Under the pieces are notes generated by a model, which saw only the letters and a program-made list of their open reading frames with translations, had not been told where the DNA came from and searched no databases. Shown one piece after another: positions 1 to 7,511 of a stretch of 64,000 nt of DNA (positions within the stretch are counted from its first letter, which is position 1; each line of letters opens with the position of its first letter). Both the position numbers and the translations under genes were made by a program. Origin of the DNA: JAHEKD01 sp965204695 (GTDB lineage Bacteria; Pseudomonadota; Gammaproteobacteria; Arenicellales; JAHEKD01); NCBI GenBank assembly GCA_965204695.1, contig OZ242007.1, positions 2,418,001 through 2,482,000 of the forward strand, read 5' to 3'.

Positions 1-1
1 T

Positions 2-109
2 CTCAGCTATTCCTGGGAATTCGTGGATTCAGGTTTTGGTTTGCCAATTGTCTTGCAGCAATGGTCAAGGCTTGAAGAAATCCGCCAGCGTTTAAATGAG
101 AAAATCTAA
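2..109 (+). CDS. 3' end of an unidentified CDS (partial)
   Basis: An open frame enters from the left edge and stops at a TAA at 107-109, giving about 35 C-terminal residues that end in LEEIRQRLNEKI. The charged helical tail looks like real coding sequence, and the next gene begins five bases after its stop, as in an operon. Too little is visible to name a family. The frame could also be a chance opening. Confidence 0.4.
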   Translation, partial: LSYSWEFVDSGFGLPIVLQQWSRLEEIRQRLNEKI

Positions 110-113
110 TTTC

Positions 114-689
114 ATGAACACAACTATTAAACCTGATGACCCTGTCACCATGATGTTTACTGATCGAGTTAAGCCTGAAAAAATCAAAGACTATGAAGCC
201 TGGGCCAGTGGTATTCATAACGATGCAAAGAAATTCCAAGGGTTTTTGAGTGTCGACATCATTAAGCCGGATGACTTTGCTAGCCCTGAATACATGGCAT
301 TAATAAAGTTTGATTGTCAGCAAAACATGAACAATTGGTTACATTCTGAGAATGTAGCAAAATGGGTTAGGCAACTGGAGGATTTGCTTGAAGCGGGTCC
401 ACATGCTCAGCAAGCATCGGGATTAGAATTGTGGTTTTCGCGTCCTAAAGCTTTAGTGTCAGCTAAACCACCGCCTTTTTATAAGCAGGTGATCTTGGGC
501 GTGATGACTGTCTACCCTATGATTCTGATTTTAAATTTTGTACTTAAGCCTGTTACGGGCAATCTTCCCTGGTTGGTTTCACTTTTTATATCGGTTGTTA
601 TTTTATCGTCGCTGCTGACTTATCCGATTATGCCTTGGGCTACAAAATTGTTGCGAAATTGGCTTTATCCGAAATCAAAAAATTCATAG
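114..689 (+). CDS. ABM-domain (antibiotic biosynthesis monooxygenase-like) membrane-anchored protein
   Basis: A protein of about 191 aa. Residues 1-95 have the look of a dimeric alpha-beta-barrel ABM domain (DRVKPEKIKDYEAW, GFLSVDI, ALIKFDCQQNMNNWLHSEN). Two hydrophobic segments follow, near residues 125-145 and 155-175, ending in a basic tail. This ABM plus two-TM layout is a recurrent bacterial family, often annotated antibiotic biosynthesis monooxygenase; the substrate is unknown and the name should not be read as antibiotic synthesis. Start choice: ATG at 114 lies just after the upstream stop at 109. An in-frame ATG at 96 would overlap the upstream gene and lacks a ribosome binding site. 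Confidence 0.75.
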   Translation: MNTTIKPDDPVTMMFTDRVKPEKIKDYEAWASGIHNDAKKFQGFLSVDIIKPDDFASPEYMALIKFDCQQNMNNWLHSENVAKWVRQLEDLLEAGPHAQQASGLELWFSRPKALVSAKPPPFYKQVILGVMTVYPMILILNFVLKPVTGNLPWLVSLFISVVILSSLLTYPIMPWATKLLRNWLYPKSKNS

Positions 690-806
690 TTTAAAAATAC
701 CAGGTGACTGAAAACTATGCTTGTATAGTTTGACCTTGGCAGTCCTAGATAAACAATTGTCAGGATATTGTGTTAATAATTCATGCTGAAGCTATAGCGA
801 AGTCTG

Positions 807-1289
807 CTACGTCTCGATGTTATATTGCCAAATTGTTCCGGTAATTGAATCTGCTATCAGTACAGTGTCATCTGATATCTGTGTCATCCCGTTTAAAAAT
901 AACGCATTGGGAACATCAACATCGTTCTCCATAAGGCCGTTGTCATCAAGATGAAGAATTTTTTGAGTTTGCGTGAATTCGGGGCCATCAGTAAAACTTA
1001 AGCCGTGTGCAGTAATCAAATACCCTTTATCCAGCTTTAAGACACTGACCGGGTGAACATCCAGTTTTGCAAGTGTTTGCAGTTGATTATCTGCTGTCAG
1101 AGTGAGTAATTCCTGGTCAAAGTAACTTGTGATGACAGTATCACCATTGTCAGTAACCACTAAGTTTTCAAGAAATGTACCCGAAGGAAACTCAGTCACC
1201 ACTCGCTTTGTGCTATCAGCCATAATTGGTGTTAAAAAGATGGCTGAGATCAGTACACCAGATAAATTTTTAAACACTTTGTTCTCCAT
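807..1289 (-). CDS. SMP-30/gluconolactonase-like secreted protein, apparently C-terminally truncated
   Basis: 160 aa with an N-terminal signal peptide (about residues 1-24, ending near TPIMADS). Beta-propeller-type repeats follow (LENLVVTDNGDTVITSYF, VSVLKLDKGYLITAHGL, NALFLNGMTQISDDTVLIAD), typical of SMP-30/gluconolaconase/LRE-like proteins. Those are usually about 300 aa with six blades; this one stops at TAG after roughly half. The 117 bases beyond the stop do not continue the family in any frame, so the 3' half seems lost rather than frameshifted. The product may be a non-functional remnant. It is convergent with the ABM gene and downstream of the SDR on the same strand. Confidence 0.6.
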   Translation of the reverse strand: MENKVFKNLSGVLISAIFLTPIMADSTKRVVTEFPSGTFLENLVVTDNGDTVITSYFDQELLTLTADNQLQTLAKLDVHPVSVLKLDKGYLITAHGLSFTDGPEFTQTQKILHLDDNGLMENDVDVPNALFLNGMTQISDDTVLIADSITGTIWQYNIET

Positions 1290-1375
1290 TAGTCTATTGA
1301 GGTAGTAATGGAACCGGTGAAAACTGAGAGTTATTTTCAGTTGCCACCGGTCCTGAATATTTAAGTTAATCTGAA

Positions 1376-1975
1376 TCAGATATGGTCACTGACATCCAGC
1401 GTTTCGCCATTCATATCGCCTTCAATAGCGACACGATAAGCTTTGGCCGTATCAGCAGCCGAGATTCCGCTGCTGCTGTCCATGCCCATCAGCTCCATGG
1501 TTTCTTTCACAAAAGCTGGTGCTACCGCATTGATGCGCAGATTTTCCTGCTCCAATGCCGCTGCACGGACAAAGCTCTCCAACGCACCATTAACCATGGC
1601 CACGGAAGCACTACCTGGGAATGGATGTCGTGACAGTATGCCGGAGGTTAGTGTGATCGAGCCGCTTGAATTAATAGATTGTTGGCCGTAACGAAGCAGG
1701 TTCACCTGTCCCATCAACTTATTGTCCAAAGCAAGTTGGTAATCGTCATCACTTTGTTCAGCTATGGCGCCAAATTTGGCTAAACCTGCAACTGAAATCA
1801 CTGCATCAATAGGTCCGGTTTTGTCGAACATTGCCTTTATCGACTCACTATTGGATAGATCAACCTGGACATCACCACTATTGTAGTTAGCCGTTATCAA
1901 TTCATGCTGATCTTTTAAGCTCTCAACAACCGCTTTACCAATCGTGCCTGAGGCACCAATAATCAAAATTTTCAT
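1376..1975 (-). CDS. Short-chain dehydrogenase/reductase, short atypical subfamily
   Basis: 199 aa Rossmann protein. GASGTIGKA at residues 7-15 is the nucleotide-binding glycine motif, and ISVAGLAKFG stands where the NAG motif of SDRs normally lies. The usual catalytic YxxxK is absent: at that position the sequence reads SASVAMVNGALESF. This is a feature of a known small SDR subfamily of about 200 aa that keeps the fold but not the Tyr-Lys pair, so the reaction is uncertain. It is divergent from the LysR gene at 2067, which probably regulates it; the shared intergenic region holds the small palindrome TATTGCAATA at 2019-2028. Confidence 0.85.
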   Translation of the reverse strand: MKILIIGASGTIGKAVVESLKDQHELITANYNSGDVQVDLSNSESIKAMFDKTGPIDAVISVAGLAKFGAIAEQSDDDYQLALDNKLMGQVNLLRYGQQSINSSGSITLTSGILSRHPFPGSASVAMVNGALESFVRAAALEQENLRINAVAPAFVKETMELMGMDSSSGISAADTAKAYRVAIEGDMNGETLDVSDHI

Positions 1976-2066
1976 CGCTTGTTCCTTTTGCAGTTATTAA
2001 AGATGGAGGTAGTTTAAATATTGCAATAAAATAGAAAAATAACCTTTAAATGAAATGATTATTCTT

Positions 2067-2969
2067 ATGAAGAGAAAAATAGATTTAATCACAGCCATGC
2101 GAACGTTCCTGGCAGTCGTCGAAAATAAAAGCTTTAGTGCCGCTTCCAACCAATTGAATCTAGTTAACTCGGCAGTAAGTCGGCAGGTATCGGATCTGGA
2201 ACGCTACTACGATTGTCAGTTACTTTATCGCACGACACGTTCCATGCATTTGACTAGCGAGGGTCAGTTTTATTTGGAAAAGTTCAGGGACCTGCTGGCA
2301 CGACTGGATAGCCTCGAAACTGTAACCCATGAGCGGCAACAAAAAATTGCCGGCCATTTGCAGGTGACAACCCCAATGAATGCCAACGAGATGGGGCTAC
2401 ATTTGCAGTTCGCCGAATTCACACGTCAGCACCCAGAGGTCAAAATCTCGCTATTAATGCTGAATCGCTTTGTTAATCTTGTCGATGAGGGCATTGATTT
2501 GGCAATGAGAGTGGGTGAACTTGAAGATTCTACCCTGGTTGCTCGACATTATGGTGACCTTCAAATTCAATTTGTCGCCCATCCTGATTATTTGGCAAAC
2601 CATGGTGTACCGTCACATCCCAAAGAGCTTCAGCGCCATATCTGTCTGGTTGATAGTTCAACTAATCGCAAAAGACGCTGGTCTTATCGAGAAGGAAAGC
2701 GCACCAGACAAGTCACTGTCGATGGCCCGATTGATTTGAATTCAGGTCAGCTCATCACCGATCTTGCGGCAAATGGTTATGGAATTGCTATGCTGCCGAA
2801 CTTTCTGGTCAGCACTCATTTGAAATCTGGAAACTTAGTGCCAATATTGGAAGACTATCAACTTTCTTCATCGCCGATATCCCTGGTCTATCCCGGCAAT
2901 CGACTAACCAACCCAGCACTAAAAGCATTGGTTGAATTATTGTTGGAGAAAAAACCTGTGTTTGATTAG
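2067..2969 (+). CDS. LysR family transcriptional regulator
   Basis: About 300 aa. The N-terminal winged helix-turn-helix has the LysR signature (TFLAVVENKSFSAASNQLNL, SAVSRQVSDLER), followed by a PBP2-like effector domain. The overall pattern is close to the CrgA/DmlR-like branch of LysR regulators (LYRTTRSMHLTSEGQFYLE). ATG at 2067 (MKRKIDLI) fits family starts better than the in-frame ATG at 2055. It is divergently transcribed from the SDR at 1376-1975, the usual arrangement of a LysR protein and its target. Confidence 0.9.
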   Translation: MKRKIDLITAMRTFLAVVENKSFSAASNQLNLVNSAVSRQVSDLERYYDCQLLYRTTRSMHLTSEGQFYLEKFRDLLARLDSLETVTHERQQKIAGHLQVTTPMNANEMGLHLQFAEFTRQHPEVKISLLMLNRFVNLVDEGIDLAMRVGELEDSTLVARHYGDLQIQFVAHPDYLANHGVPSHPKELQRHICLVDSSTNRKRRWSYREGKRTRQVTVDGPIDLNSGQLITDLAANGYGIAMLPNFLVSTHLKSGNLVPILEDYQLSSSPISLVYPGNRLTNPALKALVELLLEKKPVFD

Positions 2970-3077
2970 CAATCAATTAATCTGCTAAAGAAGTCGCCAC
3001 AACTAAGTGTAATACTCAGATATCAAACACCTCTTATTTTGATTAACTTTAATACAAATTAGTTTGTTATAAATAAA

Positions 3078-3095
3078 TTGACAACATATTGTCAA
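3078..3095. promoter_or_regulatory. Palindromic operator candidate upstream of marR-type gene
   Basis: TTGACAA-CATA-TTGTCAA: two perfect 7-bp arms around a 4-bp spacer, ending 17 bp before the start of the MarR gene. Size and placement suit autorepression by a MarR dimer. It also contains TTGACA, so it may overlap the -35 element. Confidence 0.6.
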
Positions 3096-3112
3096 AACGG
3101 TAATATCTAACC

Positions 3113-3568
3113 ATGAAAAAGCGAACACCAAATGGAAACTCCCTAACAGCTGTCATTCTTGAAACATTTCGTTTGAACGGTGTATTGATTGAAGCTGGAA
3201 ATGAAATAACTAAACCATATGGGTTAACCAGCGCAAGATGGCAGGTAATAGGTGCTATTGATTTGGTCGAGCAACCCATGACTGTCGCTCAGATTGCCCG
3301 GCGCATGGGTTTATCACGCCAAGGTGTGCAAAGAATTGTGAATGACTTAGTGAAAATTGGATTGGTCGAACCAATAACCAATATTGATCATAAGCGTTCT
3401 CCACTAATTGCAATCAGCAATGAAGGAGAAAAGGTCATGTCAAAAGTTAATCAGGCGCAAATCGCCTGGATAAACGAATTATCTAAGGGACTGAACAAGC
3501 AGAAAATAGATCAAACATGTGAACTATTAGCAACAGTTCGTACACGCCTCGAATTAAATCAAGATTAA
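3113..3568 (+). CDS. MarR family transcriptional regulator
   Basis: 151 aa. A winged-helix domain (TVAQIARRMGLSRQGVQRIVNDLVKIGLVEP, about residues 64-95) is followed by the wing (DHKRSPLIAISNEGEKV) and terminal dimerisation helices. The palindrome at 3078-3095 suggests autoregulation. Fifteen bases separate its stop from the GTG of the frameshifted ABM gene, and a membrane-protein gene follows, so 3113-4439 is probably one operon controlled by this repressor. The ligand is unknown. Confidence 0.9.
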   Translation: MKKRTPNGNSLTAVILETFRLNGVLIEAGNEITKPYGLTSARWQVIGAIDLVEQPMTVAQIARRMGLSRQGVQRIVNDLVKIGLVEPITNIDHKRSPLIAISNEGEKVMSKVNQAQIAWINELSKGLNKQKIDQTCELLATVRTRLELNQD

Positions 3569-3582
3569 ATAGGAGTATAACT

Positions 3583-3953
3583 GTGCCTAAATTTAAAGAA
3601 CTTAATGATGCCGTCAGTTTGGCTGATCAAATGCAAACGAATGAAGATGGGTCAGTGGTATTGATTAACCTCTTCACGGTTGATCCACAAGACGAGGATG
3701 CTTTAGTCGCGGCATGGGCTACGATGCTCAATTCATGAAAGCCCAACCTGGTTATATATCAACACAGTTACATAAAGGAATTGCAGGCAGCTCTACATAT
3801 ATTAACTATGCCATTTGGGAAAATGTTGAGAGCTTTCGAAATGCTTTTTCTAATCCCGAGTTTCAAAGCCGTATAGCTGAGTATCCTGAGAGTGCAGTCG
3901 CTGCACCTCACTTATTTAAGAAACTTGCCGTCAGAAGCTACTGTGTCGCTTAA
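3583..3953 (+). pseudogene. ABM-domain monooxygenase-like gene with a frameshift
   Basis: GTG at 3583 follows a clear AGGAG at 3571-3575. The first frame encodes VVLINLFTVDPQDEDALVAAWA and hits a stop at 3736-3738. The rest of the same domain (DAQFMKAQPGYISTQLHKGI, NYAIWENVESFRNAFSNPEF) continues in another frame from about 3720 to the stop at 3953. Joined, they make one normal ABM protein of about 120 aa, so one base appears to be missing between about 3713 and 3724. No slippery heptamer is visible, so programmed frameshifting is unlikely. It is either a true pseudogene or a base-calling error. Confidence 0.75.
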
Positions 3954-3974
3954 CGAGATTGGAGGAAAATGATC

Positions 3975-4439
3975 ATGCTTAAGAAAATTCATCCTATTGC
4001 TGCAATGATTGCGACGCTTTGCATTGCCCTGTTTTTTACATCCAGCTTGCTGGTTGAGTTGTTTGGCTCACATGAGTTAATAGCAAAGGTAAAACATCTT
4101 ATTGTTGCACCAGGACTTTTTATCCTGGTGCCTGCTATAGCCATATCTGGTGCAACTGGTTTTGCTCTGGCGAAAAATAGGAAAGGGCGCTTGGTAGAAG
4201 GCAAAAAGAAGCGTATGCCGATTATTGGTTTAAACGGAGTTTTAATATTGTTACCGTGCGCAATCATCTTAGATCAATGGGCTTCTTCGGGATCATTCGA
4301 TACCAAGTTTTATATGGTTCAGGGTCTAGAATTAGTAGCGGGAGCAATAAATCTGACATTAATGAGCAGGAATATTAAAGATGGCTGGAAGTTGTCTGGA
4401 AGACATAGAGCTAAAAAGGCAATCGATAGCTCGTCATAA
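3975..4439 (+). CDS. Conserved integral membrane protein, four TM segments
   Basis: About 154 aa with four hydrophobic stretches: near residues 6-28, 40-62, 83-100 and 115-133 (IAAMIATLCIALFF, LIVAPGLFILVPAIAI, GVLILLPCAIIL, LELVAGAINLTLM). A basic loop (KNRKGRLVEGKKKRMP) lies between TM2 and TM3. I recognise a recurring family of unknown function but no named member. ATG at 3975 is preferred over ATG 3969 because GGAGG at 3961-3965 is nine bases before it, against only three for 3969. It is the last gene of the MarR/ABM operon. Confidence 0.75.
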   Translation: MLKKIHPIAAMIATLCIALFFTSSLLVELFGSHELIAKVKHLIVAPGLFILVPAIAISGATGFALAKNRKGRLVEGKKKRMPIIGLNGVLILLPCAIILDQWASSGSFDTKFYMVQGLELVAGAINLTLMSRNIKDGWKLSGRHRAKKAIDSSS

Positions 4440-4478
4440 AGTCGAGATGTTTAATCTATACCGTGGTTTAATCTGATT

Positions 4479-4679
4479 ATGAACTTTTACGTTAATGAGT
4501 TCTGGAGTTTCTCGGTGTTAAGCTATAAGCCCGAGAATAATCAAGCTACGAAATATAGAAAGAATTATTTACTGATTATCCTTAGCATTAGCCTTGCCGG
4601 TCTGGTTGCTTGTGGTGAAGAAAAGCGTCCACCAACCCAGCAAGAGTACAAAGATGCCATGGCATGGCTAATGCAGTAA
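4479..4679 (+). CDS. Small lipoprotein-like hypothetical protein
   Basis: 66 aa. A hydrophobic run, LLIILSISLAGLVACGEEK, ends in a lipobox-like LVAC, giving a putative lipoprotein with a mature part of only about 21 residues. The 30 residues before the hydrophobic run are unusual for a lipoprotein signal, so the true start may be further in (for example a GTG at about 4515), or the frame may be a remnant. No good Shine-Dalgarno is visible. The family is not recognised. Confidence 0.35.
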   Translation: MNFYVNEFWSFSVLSYKPENNQATKYRKNYLLIILSISLAGLVACGEEKRPPTQQEYKDAMAWLMQ

Positions 4680-4702
4680 GCAAGAAAAGTGGGATAAAGC
4701 TC

Positions 4703-4789
4703 GTGAACAAGTCGGCATCAAAAGTGCTCGATATTTTTGCTCCGCCACGTGAAGCTTATCGCAAAGCTGGATCAGGATTCGAATCTTGA
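4703..4789 (+). pseudogene. Possible remnant of a cupin C-terminus
   Basis: A 28-codon frame ends ...SKVLDIFAPPREAYRK before TGA at 4787-4789. The stretch VLDIFAPPREAYR resembles the usual end of small cupin proteins (LDxFxPPRxDY). No upstream cupin core (beta-barrel His motifs) is present, so only a tail would survive. The call rests on a short similarity judged by eye. Confidence 0.3.
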
Positions 4790-4952
4790 ATCTTTTACTA
4801 TTTCAACATCATAAATTAGTGCGCATTTTTGTATAGTCACCGGAAATCGTTCAAATAATCAAATATCACGAGTTTTTGCAATAAATCCGGTTGAACAACA
4901 CCGGCTATAATACAGATGAGACAAAGCAAAGCTTAGAAGGGAATCCATTTCG

Positions 4953-5888
4953 ATGTTCACCTCTATTCAACGTCATCGCGTGAACCGGGTAGTAAACTAT
5001 ACGCGCCGGCATATTGTGGACAAGTTAGACCTTGATTTGCTGGCGGATGTCGCTTGTCTTTCGAAATATCATTTTTCCCGGGTGTTTAATGCTCACATGC
5101 GTGAAACACCGGGACATTACGTCAATCGTCTCAGACTCGAGCGGGCGGCGGGAGATCTCATTCATAAGATCGATACATCCATAACCCAGATTGCGGTAGA
5201 TAACGGGTTCTCTGGATCTGATATTTTTTCTCGCGCATTTCGCAACAGATTTGGCGTTTCTCCACGACGTTTCAGGAGGCTCAGGCAGGCAGGTTTCGAT
5301 GCTTTCGATCACAACAGCTCGATCAGAGAACAGATTTACCTGCCTGGTAACGAAATTCCGCTTGCAGAACAGCGGCGGTTTAAAGTGCACATCGAACGTC
5401 GCCCAGAGTATCACGTGGCCTATATTCGACATCTTGGGCCGTATGGCGACGTCAATTCCAGCATCACCAATACTTTCCACAAACTTCAGCAATGGGCAAA
5501 ATCCCAAGGGATCTTGGATCAGAAATCATCGTTTCTTGGCCGGGGAAGTGACGATTGCAGCATTACACCAGCACGATATTGTTTGTACGACGCCTGTATA
5601 GTGCTGAATGGCGCGGTCCCCGAAGATGATGTTGTTAGCTTGCAAACTGTTCCAGCCGGTGAATTCGCGGTACTGAGAGCTGTTTGTGAACCTCAGCAAG
5701 TCAATCGACTTTGGGAGTGGTTTATTAGAGATTGGTTGCCGGCATCGGGAAGAAACTTGATGTTCCAACCGAGTTATGAGTTTTTCCCACAATGGGGGGA
5801 GCAATCTGTAGACCCAAGACGTGGTATAGAAATATGTGTCCCTGTGTTCGAGTGTGTTTCCGAGTTCAAACGTTTTGGAGTCACTTGA
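4953..5888 (+). CDS. AraC family regulator with GyrI-like effector domain
   Basis: 311 aa. Residues about 10-108 hold two AraC-type helix-turn-helix motifs (LDLDLLADVACLSKYHFSRVF and TSITQIAVDNGFSGSDIFSRAF, then FGVSPRRFRR). Residues about 145-305 form a GyrI-like/SOUL-type small-molecule-binding domain (VAYIRHLGPYGDV, VPAGEFAVLRAV, PSYEFFPQW), the architecture of Rob-like multidrug or solvent-response regulators. The next gene on the same strand, the YceI protein, is 120 bp downstream and a possible target. Confidence 0.9.
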   Translation: MFTSIQRHRVNRVVNYTRRHIVDKLDLDLLADVACLSKYHFSRVFNAHMRETPGHYVNRLRLERAAGDLIHKIDTSITQIAVDNGFSGSDIFSRAFRNRFGVSPRRFRRLRQAGFDAFDHNSSIREQIYLPGNEIPLAEQRRFKVHIERRPEYHVAYIRHLGPYGDVNSSITNTFHKLQQWAKSQGILDQKSSFLGRGSDDCSITPARYCLYDACIVLNGAVPEDDVVSLQTVPAGEFAVLRAVCEPQQVNRLWEWFIRDWLPASGRNLMFQPSYEFFPQWGEQSVDPRRGIEICVPVFECVSEFKRFGVT

Positions 5889-6008
5889 AATGCTGCTTTG
5901 TGGTGTCTTCCACGCTCACCTTGTTTTTCCTTGAAACCGCATTAATTGCCAAGTTTTTGTGTAAGTCTTGCTCTAATATTTCCACTGATTTCAGATTGGA
6001 GGCAAGCA

Positions 6009-6611
6009 ATGTTAAAGCGCACAATATTTCTTTCAAAATCTCTGGTTTTGGCATTTTGCCTTACTGTATCTACCCAATTAACACTTGCCGCTGAAACATA
6101 CGTCACTGATCAAGGGCATAGCGAAGTCCGATTTGCATGGGACCGAGAAGGAATTTCTATACAAACGGCAGAATTCACGGAGTTTGAAGGTGTGCTGACT
6201 TTCGACCCCGACAATCCCGAACAATCATCCCTTGATGTGGTTGTGAATGTGAATAGCCTGGCTTCTGGTTTTGAACCTCTGGACAAGGAACTTCTCAGTG
6301 ACAACTTTTTTGGGGCTGAAAGCCACCCAGAAATCACATTCAAGAGTACAAGGATAGAAAAAACCGGCGACAAAACGCTTAATGTGATCGGCGATTTAAC
6401 CATTCGCGGCATAACGAAACCTGTGACCCTGAAAACAAAGCTAACGCACCTTGGTCCTCACCCCTATGCACCTTACGTGAGTATTTACAGTGGCAATTGG
6501 ATCGCCTTTTCAGCGACTACCACAATCGACCATCTTGCGTTCGAAGTCGGTAGCTATTCTGCGGGTCCTATCTCTGTAATTATTGCCACCGAAATGAAAG
6601 AGCACGAATAG
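6009..6611 (+). CDS. YceI family periplasmic protein
   Basis: About 200 aa with a signal peptide (residues 1-27, cleavage near TLAAET). A lipocalin-like YceI barrel follows (SEVRFAWDREGI, FEGVLTFDPDNPEQSSLDVVV, FFGAESHPEITFKSTRI, GDLTIRGITKPVTL). Members bind isoprenoid or other lipid ligands in the periplasm; several are stress- or alkali-induced. ATG 6009 has TGGAGG six bases upstream, so the longer in-frame start at 5946 is rejected. C-terminal residues match the family end. Confidence 0.92.
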   Translation: MLKRTIFLSKSLVLAFCLTVSTQLTLAAETYVTDQGHSEVRFAWDREGISIQTAEFTEFEGVLTFDPDNPEQSSLDVVVNVNSLASGFEPLDKELLSDNFFGAESHPEITFKSTRIEKTGDKTLNVIGDLTIRGITKPVTLKTKLTHLGPHPYAPYVSIYSGNWIAFSATTTIDHLAFEVGSYSAGPISVIIATEMKEHE

Positions 6612-6769
6612 CCAACATTCACAGAGCATTACCCCAGTGCTAAAAGTCGGTGTTTGAGCCCTATTAAAAGACCTAGTCACATCATAGTTGCTATAGGTGT
6701 CAAATCAACCTAAGCTGGGGCAGCTACAGAATGGCGTGAGATCATGCAGCTTTTACCGATTCTCGCTCA

Positions 6770-7240
6770 TTATTTTATTGGCGAGGTAGCGAAATAAGTT
6801 TCCACTTCCAGGTTTTCAGCAAATTCTTGATACTCTTTTGTAGCAAAAATAGGCTGGGCTGCGGCTTGAAACTTCTCGGCACTTTCCCAGACGATCAGCA
6901 CGGCCTGAGTGTTTTCGGCCATGTGAGGATCTCCTTGTTTATCTAATTTGTGCACTTTGAATTCTCGAGCAAATTGATAACCATCATAGTTGCTTAAGGA
7001 ATAAAAAAAGATGTCACGTTTTTCACCAAATGCATCAGCTGTTTTGCCTTCTCTAATCGCAAATTCGATGACTAAGCCGTCTTTGTTGATTGATTCCATG
7101 TCAAATGGGTGTCCATCGACAGGTTCTAAAAGTGCGTAGGCTAAAGGATTGAAACTGGCAAAATACGCTTGTCCTTCTTCCTGTGGAACTAAGCGTGCCG
7201 CTGCTTCTCCAAACCTGTCCATAGAACTCCATTCAGTCAT
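6770..7240 (-). CDS. Dimeric alpha-beta-barrel/ABM-like protein, possibly N-terminally short
   Basis: 156 aa. EFKVHKLDKQGDPHMAENTQAVLIVWESAEKFQAAAQPIFATKEYQEFAENLEVETYF resembles one half of a dimeric alpha-beta barrel (ABM/stress-responsive type); the N-terminal half is less clear. The frame stays open for only seven codons above the ATG (residues PVILVG) before a TGA, and those residues would fit a beta strand of the same fold. The present start could therefore be a truncation. No Shine-Dalgarno is seen before the ATG. It is divergent from the TonB receptor gene and lies outside the Zur box on its side. Confidence 0.6.
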   Translation of the reverse strand: MTEWSSMDRFGEAAARLVPQEEGQAYFASFNPLAYALLEPVDGHPFDMESINKDGLVIEFAIREGKTADAFGEKRDIFFYSLSNYDGYQFAREFKVHKLDKQGDPHMAENTQAVLIVWESAEKFQAAAQPIFATKEYQEFAENLEVETYFATSPIK

Positions 7241-7448
7241 ACCAACTAAAATGACGGGTCAATTCAGATGGATAGGGTCAGTCCTGATGCATGACCAACA
7301 ATTCCCACCAGACAGCCTAATCAGAACGACAAGTGTAGGGTAGAGGATGGCATAAGGGTTTGCCGAAGCATGGACATTATCATCAGCTCCATCTACTGAC
7401 CCAATAACTCTCAGAGTCGCTAATTCAAAATTAGGCAATGATGTATAT

Positions 7449-7488
7449 TTTCAATAAATGTTATGTTATAACATAACATTTATTGAAA
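7449..7488. promoter_or_regulatory. Zur box candidate: 40-bp perfect palindrome upstream of TonB receptor
   Basis: Centred at 7468/7469, the sequence is perfectly self-complementary for 20 bp on each side. Its core half-site is ATGTTATGTTA and the full 22-bp core is 7458-7479. It matches the known gammaproteobacterial Zur operator style (TGTTATA...TATAACA). The same 22-bp core, identical base for base, lies upstream of the COG0523 operon at 12632-12653. It ends 23 bp before the TonB receptor start, where repressor binding would block transcription when zinc is sufficient. Confidence 0.85.
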
Positions 7489-7511
7489 CATCTAACACAA
7501 GAGATAACACC

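Noticed and set aside
3713..3738. Programmed -1 frameshift in the ABM gene
   Set aside because: No slippery heptamer or downstream hairpin was found; a pseudogene or sequencing error is simpler.
5025..5507. 160-codon minus-strand open frame opposite the AraC gene
   Set aside because: It is a shadow of the strong AraC-GyrI frame; its translation has no domain and Cys/Arg-rich composition.
7458..7511. Upstream in-frame ATG for the TonB receptor
   Set aside because: It lies inside the Zur-like palindrome and would put 18 non-signal residues before a good signal peptide; ATG 7512 is better.
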